Below are positions 54,712 to 63,876 of a stretch of DNA of 64,000 bases, piece by piece; the first letter of the stretch is position 1, and every line of letters starts with the position of its first letter. The notes under the pieces are model-generated. The model was not told where the DNA came from, ran no database searches, and worked only from the letters and a program-made list of their open reading frames with translations. Source of the stretch: Nodosilinea sp. WJT8-NPBG4 (GTDB lineage Bacteria; Cyanobacteriota; Cyanobacteriia; Phormidesmidales; Phormidesmidaceae); assembly GCA_019359285.1 (NCBI GenBank), contig JAHHHQ010000045.1:108294-172293 (forward strand), given 5' to 3'. A program made the position numbers and the translations under genes.

Positions 54712-55575
54712 ATGCCCGATCGCAAGCAACCCATAGTTCAATCTCTTGCCCGGTGGCCCCACTGGCGCAACCTGGGCATTTACGTCCTGCTGCTGGTCAT
54801 TGCCCTGGTGATGGTGTTTCCGCTGCTGTGGCTGCTCAGCACATCCTTTAAAGGAGCAGCGGAGAACCTGCTAGCAACTCCACCCCAGCTCCTGCCCCAG
54901 CAGCCGACCTTGGCCAACTACCGACAGGTGTGGCAGTCAAACCCCTTTGGCCAATATTTTTTTAACAGCAGCGTGGTGGCGGTGCTGACGGTGGCGGCGA
55001 ACCTGCTGCTCTGCTCGCTGGCGGCCTATCCCCTGGCGCGGCTATCGTTTTTGGGCCGCGATACTCTGCTGGCGCTAATTGTGGCCACCATCATGATTCC
55101 GTTTCAGGTAGTGATGATACCGCTGTATATTCTGGCGGTTAATTTGGGGCTGCGAAACACCTATCTGGGTCTAGTGCTGCCCTACCTGGCCTCGGCCTTT
55201 GGCATTTTTCTCATGCGCCAAGCGTTTCAGGGCGTACCCAAGGAGCTAGAAGAAGCTGCCCGCATGGATGGCTGCTCTGACCTCGGCATCTGGTGGAATG
55301 TGATGCTGCCCGCTACTCGCCCCGCCCTAGTGACGCTGGGAATCTTTGTGTTTATTGGCACCTGGAGCGAGTTTCTCTGGCCCCTAATTTTGCTCGATCG
55401 CCCCGAGCGCTACACCCTACCCCTAGGTGTCGCCCGGCTGGCGGGCAGCTTCTCCCTCGACTGGCGGCTGATTGCCGCTGGGTCTATTTTGTCGGTGCTG
55501 CCTGCCATAGTGGTGTTTGTGGTGCTACAGCGCTACATTGTGCCCACGGAGACAGGGAGCGGGGTAAAGGGATAG
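54712..55575 (+). CDS. Carbohydrate ABC transporter permease (MalG type)
   Basis: A 287-residue inner-membrane permease with six spans. The EAA loop that contacts the ATPase is EEAARMDGCSDLGIWWNVMLPATRP (split here by its glycine), and the N-terminal region FPLLWLLSTSFKG is the usual MalG start. ATG at 54712 is preferred over ATG 54691 and TTG 54673 because AGGA is well placed. No partner permease, binding protein or ATPase lies next to it; in cyanobacteria these subunits are often scattered. Substrate unknown, likely a sugar or glucosylglycerol-type solute. Confidence 0.88.
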   Translation: MPDRKQPIVQSLARWPHWRNLGIYVLLLVIALVMVFPLLWLLSTSFKGAAENLLATPPQLLPQQPTLANYRQVWQSNPFGQYFFNSSVVAVLTVAANLLLCSLAAYPLARLSFLGRDTLLALIVATIMIPFQVVMIPLYILAVNLGLRNTYLGLVLPYLASAFGIFLMRQAFQGVPKELEEAARMDGCSDLGIWWNVMLPATRPALVTLGIFVFIGTWSEFLWPLILLDRPERYTLPLGVARLAGSFSLDWRLIAAGSILSVLPAIVVFVVLQRYIVPTETGSGVKG

Positions 55576-55724
55576 ATGGGGCACCCTCCGGTATACACAG
55601 TTACAGCTTTATTGCTTCCTTAGATTCATCACTTAGATTGGTGCGGGTGATTTATTCGCCATCGCTTCATTAGAGCCGTTGCCTGGAGCTGCGGTCCCCT
55701 TTTCCCAGTGAGACTCTACAAACC

Positions 55725-56300
55725 ATGAAACTCAAAACCCTGGCTGTTGCCTTGCTCTCCACCGCTGCTGCCATTGGCCTTTCTATTTCTGCGGCCTTTG
55801 CCCAAGTCGCCGAGGTCAATATCGACAGTCTCAACGTGCGCTCTGGCCCCGGCCTCAACCACGGCGTTCGCGGCACTATACCCAGGGGTGCCCAGGCCAA
55901 GATTATTCAAACCCAGGGAGACTGGCTCTACGTTGTTACTGGCCCGATTGAGGGTTGGGTTTATGCCCCTTACGTCACCGTTTTGGATCAACCAGGACCA
56001 GGGGTTGATGCTTCAACAACCACCGTCATGGTCTGCAACGGCACCAACCGCACGACGGCTCGCGTGTACCGCCAAAACGGCGAACTCAAGCTGCGAGTGC
56101 ACGATCGCCTCGACAACATCACCTGGCTTGATGTCCCCGCCCGCCCGGAAACTGGCTCCGGGGCCACAACCTACATCAACATTCGTGGTGAGCAAACGAC
56201 TCGGGTGCTGCAGAGCCAAAGCTCCCCGGCCAACTGCTCGATTCAAACCACCAACCGCCCCATAGAGGTTGGGGTAGTGACCGAAATAGAGCAGCCCTAG
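55725..56300 (+). CDS. Secreted SH3-domain protein
   Basis: A 191-residue exported protein. Signal peptide residues 1-26 end in AFA before QVAEV. A bacterial SH3 domain follows (about 30-88): NIDSLNVRSGPGLNHGVRGT, then GDWLYVVTG and GWVYAPYV, its usual motifs. The last 95 residues hold two cysteines (VMVCNGTN, ANCSIQT), likely a disulfide, and no named domain. Probable cell-wall or envelope binding. Confidence 0.85.
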   Translation: MKLKTLAVALLSTAAAIGLSISAAFAQVAEVNIDSLNVRSGPGLNHGVRGTIPRGAQAKIIQTQGDWLYVVTGPIEGWVYAPYVTVLDQPGPGVDASTTTVMVCNGTNRTTARVYRQNGELKLRVHDRLDNITWLDVPARPETGSGATTYINIRGEQTTRVLQSQSSPANCSIQTTNRPIEVGVVTEIEQP

Positions 56301-56420
56301 CAGCGCTGAGGCTCAAGTTCAGTTTGAGCTGATGAAACCCTACGGCACTAGTATTTTAGCAACCTCTAAAAGCTTGCTGCGCTTTAATAAGATCAAAGTT
56401 AAGCTCTGCACAAAACACAA

Positions 56421-56452
56421 GATGCGAGGTTCAAATATTTGAACCTCGCATC
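56421..56452. repeat. Perfect 32-bp palindrome
   Basis: Bases 56421-56436 and 56437-56452 are exact reverse complements with no spacer (core CAAATATTTG, ends GATGCGAGG). It lies between convergent genes; a terminator or cruciform is possible. Confidence 0.75.
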
Positions 56453-56537
56453 CAAGCAATATAGACAGCGTATCTAGGAGTTCGCCCCAGCTAAAATCTT
56501 CAGCAGAAGTATTAATCTAGAGTGAAAATCTCCCGCT

Positions 56538-56879
56538 TTATTTGCTGCCTGTGACTTTGTCGACTAGGTCTTTGGCACCTTCAACCAGGCTCTTCTGATC
56601 GGGGTTTTCTTGGCGGTATTGCTTTAGATTTTCCTCGTAGGTTTTTTGCACACCGTTGGGGTTATCAATGACCTCAACGGCCTCTTCATAGGCCTGGTCA
56701 CGGGGTTCCTCGGTCAGCTTTTGGTCTACCGGCAGGGTCGCAGTGCCCTTGTTATCAGCGGCAAAAGCAGGTTGGGTGACCAGCGTAAACCAGCTCATTA
56801 AACCAACTAGGCAAGCTAGGGCGATCGCACGAAAGCGGCGACTAAGAACTTCTTTAGAGAGCGTGATAAGTCGTTGCAT
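56538..56879 (-). CDS. Small secreted protein
   Basis: A 113-residue protein with a signal peptide (about 1-40; LACLVGLMSWFTLVTQPAFA before ADNKG). The mature part is short and charged (EEPRDQAYEEAVEVID; YRQENPDQKSLVEGAKDLVDKV). The general pattern recalls cyanobacterial low-temperature-induced small proteins, but I could not confirm this. Envelope or periplasm location is likely. Function unknown. Confidence 0.65.
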   Translation of the reverse strand: MQRLITLSKEVLSRRFRAIALACLVGLMSWFTLVTQPAFAADNKGTATLPVDQKLTEEPRDQAYEEAVEVIDNPNGVQKTYEENLKQYRQENPDQKSLVEGAKDLVDKVTGSK

Positions 56880-57289
56880 AAAGTTTTTAAGGTCCTTATT
56901 ATAGATAGGGGAAATCTGGTTCTGTAAGGAAGCGACAGACTAAAGCCGCTGACAACCAATAACAGATTGAACTGTATAGTACGAGACTTAATGCCTGTGC
57001 CTCTCTACCCCCAGGCACATTCTACGGGCTGAGTTTTAGCGGCCTATAAGACTCGGTTAAAGGATGAAGGATTTAGGGTTTCAATCCGCTGTCTAGCACT
57101 GGATTTGGAATTGTGAGAAACCTATGGCCCGGTTTTTGCCGAGACACCCCAGTCATTTACGTTGGGGGAGCGACTGCTGTAGGATGGTTGCCTGTGTAAA
57201 ATTTCGGCTAGGTTCAGGCATTAGCGCTAGGTTTTTAGCGCGCTCTAGGGCTGGGGCTACCGGAATGCTTGGTGTGTTGCGCCGGTGCC
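56880..57289. other. 410-bp gap before the GT2-GtrA gene
   Basis: Carries the promoter side of the secreted-protein gene and of the glycosyltransferase. GGATGAAGGATTTAGGGTTTC near 57061 resembles the TATAGGGTTT repeats. Small ORFs here have no support. Confidence 0.45.
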
Positions 57290-58534
57290 ATGATTCCCCC
57301 ATCCCAGTTGCAAAAGCTTGAGTCTTGCCCCAGCGGCTCCTTGCAGATTGAACCCTTGCCAGCTCTAGCTGGGGATGATGGGGTTGCGCTACAAACCCTG
57401 ACGCTGTCCTTAGCCATACCCACCTATAACGAAGGCCAGAACATTGGCCCCCTGGTGGAACGCCTGGTCGCACTTTTGGACAGCACGATTCCCCAGGACT
57501 ACGAGCTGATTGTAGTTGACGACAACAGCCCCGATCTCACCTGGAATACAGCTCTAGAATTGCAGACGACCTACCCTCAGGTACGAGTGCTGCGGCGGCA
57601 GGAGGAGCGAGGCCTATCTTCGGCCGTAATTCGCGGCTGGCAAATCGCCCGAGGGCGCATTTTAGGGGTTATCGACGCCGATTTGCAGCATCCCCCAGAG
57701 GTGCTGCTGGGGCTGTTGAAGGCTATTCAGCAAGGGGCTAACTTAGCGGTGGGCAGTCGCCACGTAGAGGGCGGCGGCGTTAGTGAGTGGAGCCTGGCGC
57801 GGCGAGTGCTGTCGCGGGGGGCACAGACGGTAGGCCTGCTGCTGCTGCCTCGGGTGGTGGGTCGAGTCAGCGACCCGATGAGCGGCTATTTTATGGTGCA
57901 GCGGGAGGCGATCGCCGGCCCCCTGCTCAACCCCAAGGGTTACAAGATTTTGCTCGAGGTGCTGGGGCGCGGCACCATCGACACCATCGCCGAGGTGGGC
58001 TACGTCTTTCAAGAGCGGCAGGAGGGGGCGAGCAAGGTCACTTGGCGGCAGTACATCGACTATATTCACCACCTGCTGCGGCTGCGGCTGGGTGGGCGGC
58101 TGTCGCAGCTGCACCAGCGCTTCCCCATGCAGCGATTTGTGCGCTTTGGCGTGGTCGGGCTCAGCGGCGTGGTGGTGGATATGGTGATTCTCTACCTGCT
58201 GCACAGCACCCTAGGGCTAGCCCTGACCCGCAGCAAAATTGGGGCAGCTGAAGTAGCGATTATCAACAATTTTATTTGGAACGACGCCTGGACCTTTGCC
58301 GATATCAGCATGCTGCAACAGGGTTGGTCGGCTCGGCTGAAGCGGTTTCTGAAGTTCAACCTGGTGTGCTTAGCGGGGCTGGTGTTGAATGTGCTGGTGC
58401 TCAACGTGATCTACAACCTGGTGTTTGACCAGCGCTGGCCCTACCTGGCAAATTTGGTGGCGATCGCGATCGTTACCTTCTGGAATTTCTGGCTCAACCT
58501 CAAGCTGAGCTGGCGGGTGACGCAGGTGAAATAG
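57290..58534 (+). CDS. GT2 glycosyltransferase fused to a GtrA-like domain
   Basis: A 414-residue membrane enzyme. Residues 45-275 form a GT2 (dolichol-phosphate mannosyltransferase-like) domain: LAIPTYNEGQNI, IVVDDNSPDLT, GVIDADLQHPPE with the metal-binding aspartates and SDPMSGYFMVQR. The last 135 residues are a GtrA-like four-span domain (FVRFGVVGLSGVVVDMVILY; NNFIWNDAWTF). Such proteins make polyprenyl-phosphate sugars and may flip them. ATG at 57290 is preferred over the earlier GTG. Confidence 0.9.
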   Translation: MIPPSQLQKLESCPSGSLQIEPLPALAGDDGVALQTLTLSLAIPTYNEGQNIGPLVERLVALLDSTIPQDYELIVVDDNSPDLTWNTALELQTTYPQVRVLRRQEERGLSSAVIRGWQIARGRILGVIDADLQHPPEVLLGLLKAIQQGANLAVGSRHVEGGGVSEWSLARRVLSRGAQTVGLLLLPRVVGRVSDPMSGYFMVQREAIAGPLLNPKGYKILLEVLGRGTIDTIAEVGYVFQERQEGASKVTWRQYIDYIHHLLRLRLGGRLSQLHQRFPMQRFVRFGVVGLSGVVVDMVILYLLHSTLGLALTRSKIGAAEVAIINNFIWNDAWTFADISMLQQGWSARLKRFLKFNLVCLAGLVLNVLVLNVIYNLVFDQRWPYLANLVAIAIVTFWNFWLNLKLSWRVTQVK

Positions 58535-58598
58535 AGGGTTTAGGGTTTGAGGTATAAGGTCTCAGGCCAACCCCTTAAACCCCATCCCTGAAACCCTC
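58534..58598. repeat. GAGGGTTT hairpin repeat, copy D
   Basis: GAGGGTTT at 58534-58541 and AAACCCTC at 58591-58598 pair, with a GGTATAAGG motif inside. Looser than copies A and C; sits between convergent genes. Confidence 0.4.
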
Positions 58599-58610
58599 GA
58601 CCGGCCTTTT

Positions 58611-59228
58611 TCAACGGCAGTCGAGGGTGGCAAATACCTGGTCAGCGGTAGTCTGAGGCGCATCGCCATGGGCCAGCACCCATACAAAACGAGCATCGTT
58701 GTTGTGCTCAACTAAGGCCAGCAGGCTGGCGGCATTGTAAGTAGTGGTGCCGTCTTCAAAGCTGCCTGTCTGGATCACAACGGATACGGGCTGATCGCAG
58801 AGGGTGCGCTCTTCGACCCCTTGCTTAGTGAGTTGATAGTTGCCCTCAGTAGTAATGTTGTTTTGAAACTCTTCAACAAAGCTCTGTTGAGCGTCGTTTC
58901 CTTTGAGGTAGCTGGGCAGCTGGCCCATAGTTAGCAGTATCGAGGGCGGCGAGTCGGTGTTTGCCACCTGAATCATCTGCATGCCAAACAAGCCCATATT
59001 CAAGATAGTTTGAGTCTCGCCGGGGATGGTGTAGGCAAACAGCTCTTTGCTTTCCGTTGAACCCTGGTCGGGGCCAGCGGAAAACTGCGCGGTGCCGCCA
59101 ATGAACAACGCTGTAGCCAGTCCGGCCAGCACCGGCAAGCCAAAGCAGCCGACACAGCCTAGCGCTACCCACTTAGCCGCGTTGCTTCCACCTGAAGGGG
59201 TTGGGGGTTCGGGGTTAGCCTGGGTCAT
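58611..59228 (-). CDS. Membrane-anchored hypothetical protein
   Basis: A 205-residue protein with a proline-rich N-terminus, one span (about 22-45; WVALGCVGCFGLPVLAGLAT) and a soluble extracytoplasmic domain. The domain has two cysteines (RTLCDQP, ATLDCR) likely in a disulfide. I recognise no family. Confidence 0.6.
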   Translation of the reverse strand: MTQANPEPPTPSGGSNAAKWVALGCVGCFGLPVLAGLATALFIGGTAQFSAGPDQGSTESKELFAYTIPGETQTILNMGLFGMQMIQVANTDSPPSILLTMGQLPSYLKGNDAQQSFVEEFQNNITTEGNYQLTKQGVEERTLCDQPVSVVIQTGSFEDGTTTYNAASLLALVEHNNDARFVWVLAHGDAPQTTADQVFATLDCR

Positions 59229-59522
59229 TAGTTAACCGTTATACAAAATGTGGTGTTGCCTCATATTGCCCCCGTTTTGGGTCGCTGCCGCCAACGATGA
59301 ATCTGTGCGATCGCACAATCGCACAGCTAACCCTGCCCCCGCGCTGTCAAGTCTGATGGCGAAGGGCCAAGCGGGCAACAAAACGACGAAGCCAACGGAG
59401 GTTTTTGAGCAAAAAAGCCTCTACTTGGCCAAAAATGTACCTTTAGTGACTTAAAAAATCCGTCGTAAGAGTGTTTATAATGCTCAATGCTAAAAAATGC
59501 TCTTTCAATAGGTAGTTTTAAT

Positions 59523-60062
59523 ATGGCTTTTTCTCGTCTACCCGGTGCTAGATTGTCGGCCTCCTCCTGGGGTCGCCTGGGCGCAGTGGCAGCACTCTGC
59601 CTCGTTGGTGCCGTCGGCTGTACCACCCCTGTAGAAGTTATGGATCCTTACGAAGAAGCTCCCACTACCGAGGAGCCCATGCCTGAAGATCCTGGAGCCA
59701 CGATTGATGTATTTTTCGGTGACGTCGAGAGCCCAGAGGGCGGCATGGTGAAGCAGCTTCGGCTGCCCGGCCCCGAGATCGGCGTGATGGTGGCCTGTGA
59801 CCAAGAAGGCTTGGTCCCCTTTGCCTACAGCGACATGGGCATGGATTGGATTGGCTGCGAAGTGCCTAATGCCGGCGACGCCGTCGGCCCCGAGTCAGCG
59901 CTGACCGAGCCTGAGCTATCTGACGTGCCCAGCCCCGTCGGTGGCACCGTCTCCATGGTGACTATTCCCGGCCCCCAGAGCGCTATTTCTGTGCTCTGCG
60001 AAACCGGTACTCCTTTTGTCTATGAAGACCAGGGCACCTGGGTTGGCTGCCAGGGTAGCTAG
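59523..60062 (+). CDS. Probable lipoprotein with duplicated half
   Basis: A 179-residue protein with a lipobox LVGAVGC after a hydrophobic N-terminus, so it is probably a lipoprotein. An acidic, Pro/Glu-rich linker follows. Two related units then appear: VKQLRLPGPEIGVMVACDQ ... WIGCEV and VSMVTIPGPQSAISVLCET ... WVGCQGS, each with a Cys pair. No named domain. ATG at 59523 gives the shortest leader that keeps the lipobox. Confidence 0.65.
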   Translation: MAFSRLPGARLSASSWGRLGAVAALCLVGAVGCTTPVEVMDPYEEAPTTEEPMPEDPGATIDVFFGDVESPEGGMVKQLRLPGPEIGVMVACDQEGLVPFAYSDMGMDWIGCEVPNAGDAVGPESALTEPELSDVPSPVGGTVSMVTIPGPQSAISVLCETGTPFVYEDQGTWVGCQGS

Positions 60063-60094
60063 TTCTATCAATCGGTAAAAGCCTTTAAATCAAC

Positions 60095-60140
60095 TAGGCC
60101 CCAGACTCTTCCAACACGGGAAAGTCTGGGGCCTAATTTT
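60095..60140 (+). terminator. Intrinsic terminator of the lipoprotein gene
   Basis: TAGGCCCCAGACT at 60095-60107 pairs with AGTCTGGGGCCTA at 60123-60135, followed by ATTTTT. Confidence 0.8.
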
Positions 60141-60174
60141 TGAAGTTGAGCCCTGCCTCAAAGCGGTCCTGTAG

Positions 60175-60194
60175 GGGCAAACAGTTGTTTGCCC
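60175..60194. repeat. GGGCAAACA/TGTTTGCCC hairpin
   Basis: GGGCAAACA at 60175-60183 and TGTTTGCCC at 60186-60194 flank GT; preceded by GTAG. Same type as the next element. Confidence 0.6.
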
Positions 60195-60205
60195 AGCGGA
60201 GTTCT

Positions 60206-60248
60206 TGTCCAATGTAGGGGCGAACGGTGTTCGCCCCTACATTGGACA
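60206..60248. repeat. GTAGGGGCGAAC palindromic repeat
   Basis: The 20 bases at 60206-60225 and 60229-60248 are exact reverse complements around GGT (core GTAGGGGCGAAC). This hairpin type is widely dispersed in cyanobacterial and other genomes and behaves like a small non-autonomous repeat. It lies just past the end of chlB. Confidence 0.75.
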
Positions 60249-60258
60249 GAATTTGCGG

Positions 60259-61797
60259 TTACGCCCCTACCGCTTCTTTGGCCGCGTACAGCACCTCGGC
60301 GGTGATGCTAGCAACGCCCTGCTCACGGGCGAACTTCTCAGTGTTGCGCTTCACCTTGCCGCGCACAAAGCCGGGGATCTTTTGCAGCTCGGCCAGGCCG
60401 TCAGCGCTCCAGCCCAACCCAGCCTCGACAGCAGCATCGGCGCTCATGGTTTTGGTGAGGATCTCTTTGGTGTCGTGGCCGCCAAAGAACTCCAGCAGGT
60501 GGTCTTCCATACCTAGGGTAAAGGAGTTGTAGACCAGGTCAACGATCTGGTTGGCCCCCTCATAGCCCATGAATGGCCGATAGCCCACCGGGAAGTTTTG
60601 AATGTGAATGGGGGCAGCAATCACACCGCAGGGGATGTCGAGCCGCTTACCCACGTGGCGCTCCATTTGGGTGCCGAAAATGGCAGCGGGTTCGAGCTGG
60701 GCAATGCGATCGCCAATTTCCCCATTATCCTCACTGACCAAAACCTCGTCGCAGTATTCGCCCACCTCGGCGGCAAACCACTCGGCGTCGTACTTGCAAT
60801 AGGTACCCGCCAGCACCACGTGAATGCCCATTTCACGAGCGAGAATTTTGACCATGGCGGCGGCGTGGGTGCTGTCGCCAAATACCACAGCCTTCTTGCC
60901 GGTCAGGTTCTGACAGTCGATCGATCGCGAGAACCAGGCCGCCTGCGACACAAACCGGGTCTGCTCGTCGATGAAGGCGTCGTAATTCACATCGGCTCCC
61001 AGCTCGTTCAGCACCGTTTGAATGGCGCGAATGCAGCGGGCGGTTTCGACAATGCCCATAGGGGTGATGTCGACGTAGGGCATTCCCAGCTCTTCTTTGA
61101 GATACTCTGCCGTCAGCGGCCCCACTTCACGGTAGGGCACCAGGTTAAACCAGGCGCGGCCCATGTCTTTGATCTGGGTTACCAGAGCGCCCTCGGGCAT
61201 CACTAGATTTACCTCAATGCCGAGCTGAGCCATCAGGGTGCGCAGCTCACGGCAGTCGTGGTTGTTGTGGAAGCCCAGGGTGGTCATGCCAATGATATTC
61301 ACCGAAGGCTTCTCGGTTTTACCTTCAGAAAGGGTGCCCTGTTTGCGGGCTTTGGCAATGTAAAACTGCACGATCTGCTGAAGGGTGCGATCGGCGGCTT
61401 GCAGCTCGTTGACTCGGTAGTGGTTAACATCGGCCAACAGCACATCGCCCTGGGAATCAAGGCTGGCGCGCTGCACAAAGTTGGCCAGATCCTCTTGCAA
61501 AATGCTGGAGGTGCAGGTGGGGGTGAGCACAATTAGATCGGGGTGCTCTTCTCTGTCTTTGCGGACGATATTATCGACCACCTTTTCTTGGGAGCCGCGC
61601 GCGAGGACATTGCGATCGACAATGCTGGCGGTGACGGGAGTGAAGTCGCGCTCCCGCTCTAGCATCGATCGCATGACGTTGAAATAGTCATCCCCCAGCG
61701 GCGCGTGCATAATTGCGTGCACGTTCTTAAACGAGCTCGCAATGCGCAGGGTGCCAATGTGCGCCGGGCCGGCATACATCCAGTAGGCCAGTTTCAT
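60259..61797 (-). CDS. chlB: Light-independent protochlorophyllide reductase subunit B
   Basis: Catalytic NB-subunit of the dark-operative reductase that reduces protochlorophyllide in chlorophyll synthesis. From the ATG at 61797 it has 512 residues. It opens [21 protein letters not shown]36, which ligates the NB cluster in place of a cysteine, is present in [50 protein letters not shown] and [14 protein letters not shown] are typical, and the C-terminal helical domain ends in AAKEAVGA. chlL and chlN are not adjacent. Confidence 0.97.
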   Translation of the reverse strand: MKLAYWMYAGPAHIGTLRIASSFKNVHAIMHAPLGDDYFNVMRSMLERERDFTPVTASIVDRNVLARGSQEKVVDNIVRKDREEHPDLIVLTPTCTSSILQEDLANFVQRASLDSQGDVLLADVNHYRVNELQAADRTLQQIVQFYIAKARKQGTLSEGKTEKPSVNIIGMTTLGFHNNHDCRELRTLMAQLGIEVNLVMPEGALVTQIKDMGRAWFNLVPYREVGPLTAEYLKEELGMPYVDITPMGIVETARCIRAIQTVLNELGADVNYDAFIDEQTRFVSQAAWFSRSIDCQNLTGKKAVVFGDSTHAAAMVKILAREMGIHVVLAGTYCKYDAEWFAAEVGEYCDEVLVSEDNGEIGDRIAQLEPAAIFGTQMERHVGKRLDIPCGVIAAPIHIQNFPVGYRPFMGYEGANQIVDLVYNSFTLGMEDHLLEFFGGHDTKEILTKTMSADAAVEAGLGWSADGLAELQKIPGFVRGKVKRNTEKFAREQGVASITAEVLYAAKEAVGA

Positions 61798-62044
61798 CGG
61801 GTGAGTCTCCTTGGTGGCGGTGGTCAGCGTGAGTTTGCCGAAACACCCTGAGCCGCGCAGCCGTGGTATACCCAACGGTTTTGATTGTCGCGAAGATGTA
61901 GCTCTGGTGGGGGTCTCTGAGAGAATTCTTTACCTAGGACGTTTGCCGCCCACAGGCATGCTTCACCGCAACATAAACCTGATTTCTCGCCGTTTGCAGG
62001 TTTGCTAGACTGACTGCTAAAGGCTAACTCTGCCGCAAAGCGCC

Positions 62045-62698
62045 ATGGTGACGAACTCAGCTACCGACACACTACCCGTTGCCCCCGGTGAGAACCGAGT
62101 GGCGCTGCGGGGGCTTGACTGGGTCGCCTATTGCCAAATGCGATCGCTGCTCAACGAGCGCACGCGGGCACGGCTTACCTACGATCGCGGCACCCTCGAA
62201 ATCACCATGCCTTCAGAAGCCCACGAGTTTTACGCTCGCTTAATTGAGCGTTTCATTATTATTCTGGTGGTTGAATTGAGAATGCGGGTCAAAACTCTGG
62301 GCTCTACAACCCTCGATCGCGAAGACCTCGATCGAGGCGCTGAGCCAGACAACGGCTACTACATTCAAAATCAACCCCAGGTGGTTGGGCGTCCCATTGA
62401 TCTAACGACTGATCCACCGCCGGACCTCATCGTTGAAGTCGATATTAACCATACGGATATCGACAAAAATGCTCTGTATGCAGCGATGGGTGTCCCAGAG
62501 TTTTGGCGGTTTAATGGCAGGGTTTGGCGTATCTACCAACTGCGCGATGGCGAGTATGGGGAGTGCGATCGCTCGCCAACATTTCCCGTGATCTCCAAAG
62601 ACGATCTTTACCAGTTCTTAGCCGCCTGCCAAATTGATGAAGTCGAAGCAGAGATCAACTTCCGGACCTGGCTCAGAACCCAGATTGACGAATCTTAG
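62045..62698 (+). CDS. Uma2 family endonuclease
   Basis: A 217-residue PD-(D/E)XK-fold protein, intact unlike the copy at 42865. Conserved parts are RLTYDRGTLEITMPS, the helix EFYARLIERFIIIL, PDLIVEVDIN with the catalytic acidic residues, and KNALYAAMGVPEFWRF. The family is very abundant in cyanobacteria, often multicopy, with nuclease activity predicted but largely untested. ATG at 62045; free-standing. Confidence 0.9.
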   Translation: MVTNSATDTLPVAPGENRVALRGLDWVAYCQMRSLLNERTRARLTYDRGTLEITMPSEAHEFYARLIERFIIILVVELRMRVKTLGSTTLDREDLDRGAEPDNGYYIQNQPQVVGRPIDLTTDPPPDLIVEVDINHTDIDKNALYAAMGVPEFWRFNGRVWRIYQLRDGEYGECDRSPTFPVISKDDLYQFLAACQIDEVEAEINFRTWLRTQIDES

Positions 62699-62749
62699 GC
62701 AATGGAATTTGCTTTGGGATGACTTGGATGCGGGCGATCGCAGCTCCCC

Positions 62750-62992
62750 TCAGGTCCTAAATTTAAGCTCTTGAAAAAGCGCCTTTGCTTGCAGTAGTTC
62801 AGCCACTTGTACAGCAGGACTAGGCTCCAAGCCCGGATAATCCGTTTGCAGATAGTCAATCACGGCATCAGCTGGCCAAGGGCCCAGGGAAGTTTTGTAG
62901 TCCGAAAATTCTGCCTGAATCTCTTGCCAAGACCCATACTGCTTCTTAGACAGCAGCACCTCAGTCTCGGTATAAATGATGTGAAGTTCCAT
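62750..62992 (-). CDS. Small hypothetical protein
   Basis: An 80-residue soluble protein (MELHIIYTETEVLLSKKQYG start; AVIDYLQTDYPGLEPSPAVQVAELL middle). It follows the alpha/beta hydrolase gene directly with no spacer (hydrolase stop at 62993-62995), so it is probably the second gene of that operon. No family recognised. Confidence 0.55.
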   Translation of the reverse strand: MELHIIYTETEVLLSKKQYGSWQEIQAEFSDYKTSLGPWPADAVIDYLQTDYPGLEPSPAVQVAELLQAKALFQELKFRT

Positions 62993-63790
62993 CTACAAAA
63001 CCGCCTCTAGAGCTTGGGCAAAGGCCTCTGGAGCATCGAGCATGAGCCAGTGGCTAGTATTAGGTATGGCCGTCGTTGGCAGCGCTGGCCGCAGCACGTG
63101 CAGGCTAAGCGACATTGCATTAGATGGAGCTAGAATGGCGTGGGCCTGAGCACCGGGCGCAGCCAGATACTTGTCGAGGGCGACTGTGGCCTGAAAGGTA
63201 AATAGCTCACCTCCGGTGCCAATCAGGGCTGCCTTTGGGGTGTGGTTCAGGCGCGCCAAAATGTTGGCTTGAGTTTCAGAGGTGCCACCGGTCAGAGCGT
63301 TGCGAAAGGATTGTTCAAGCACCGATCGCCAGTCTTCCCCGACCATGGCTTGCTGCATCGGGGCCATCTGTGCCTCATAGACCTCCGGTGAACACTGAGT
63401 GCAGTCAATCGGCGGATCCACCAAGATTAGCTTGGCGATGCGACGAGGTTGAGCGGCAGCGGCGGCGAGGGCAACACAGCTGCCGAAGCTATGGCCCACC
63501 AGGACAATGCTTTCTAGCTGTAACGCATCCATCACTGCGAACAGGGCATTTGCACAAGCGGTAGGGGAATAGTCATGGTCGGATGGAGGAGTAGACGGAC
63601 CATGACCAGGCAGAGAAATCGCGATCGCTTTTCTCTGCTGAGCCGTTTGCTCGAGCTGTGCTTGCCACAGATCGGCGGCGCAGGCCATGCCATGGATAAA
63701 TACCACTGGCAGCGCTGAAGTTTCGGTAGCGGCGTCGGCCACCAGCGTCTCAATACTGCTGGTAGCACTGGCGATGGTGATGGAGCGCAT
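62993..63790 (-). CDS. Alpha/beta hydrolase
   Basis: A 265-residue soluble hydrolase. VVFIHGMACAADLW is the oxyanion strand, VGHSFGSC the nucleophile elbow with the serine, LVDPPID a candidate acid region and NTSHWLMLDAPE the histidine. Similar to esterases and haloperoxidase-like enzymes; substrate unknown. ATG at 63790. The IS5-like element starts about 90 bp upstream. Confidence 0.85.
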   Translation of the reverse strand: MRSITIASATSSIETLVADAATETSALPVVFIHGMACAADLWQAQLEQTAQQRKAIAISLPGHGPSTPPSDHDYSPTACANALFAVMDALQLESIVLVGHSFGSCVALAAAAAQPRRIAKLILVDPPIDCTQCSPEVYEAQMAPMQQAMVGEDWRSVLEQSFRNALTGGTSETQANILARLNHTPKAALIGTGGELFTFQATVALDKYLAAPGAQAHAILAPSNAMSLSLHVLRPALPTTAIPNTSHWLMLDAPEAFAQALEAVL

Positions 63791-63876
63791 GCTGCATTCC
63801 TCATCTTGTACTGGGCAAATGTCGCCCTTGTCTAACCTGATGGTATTGCCTCAACCGAGAGTGGGGGGCTCGATCT

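Noticed and set aside
60598..61206. 202-codon open frame antisense to chlB
   Set aside because: Shadow of chlB; no family pattern.
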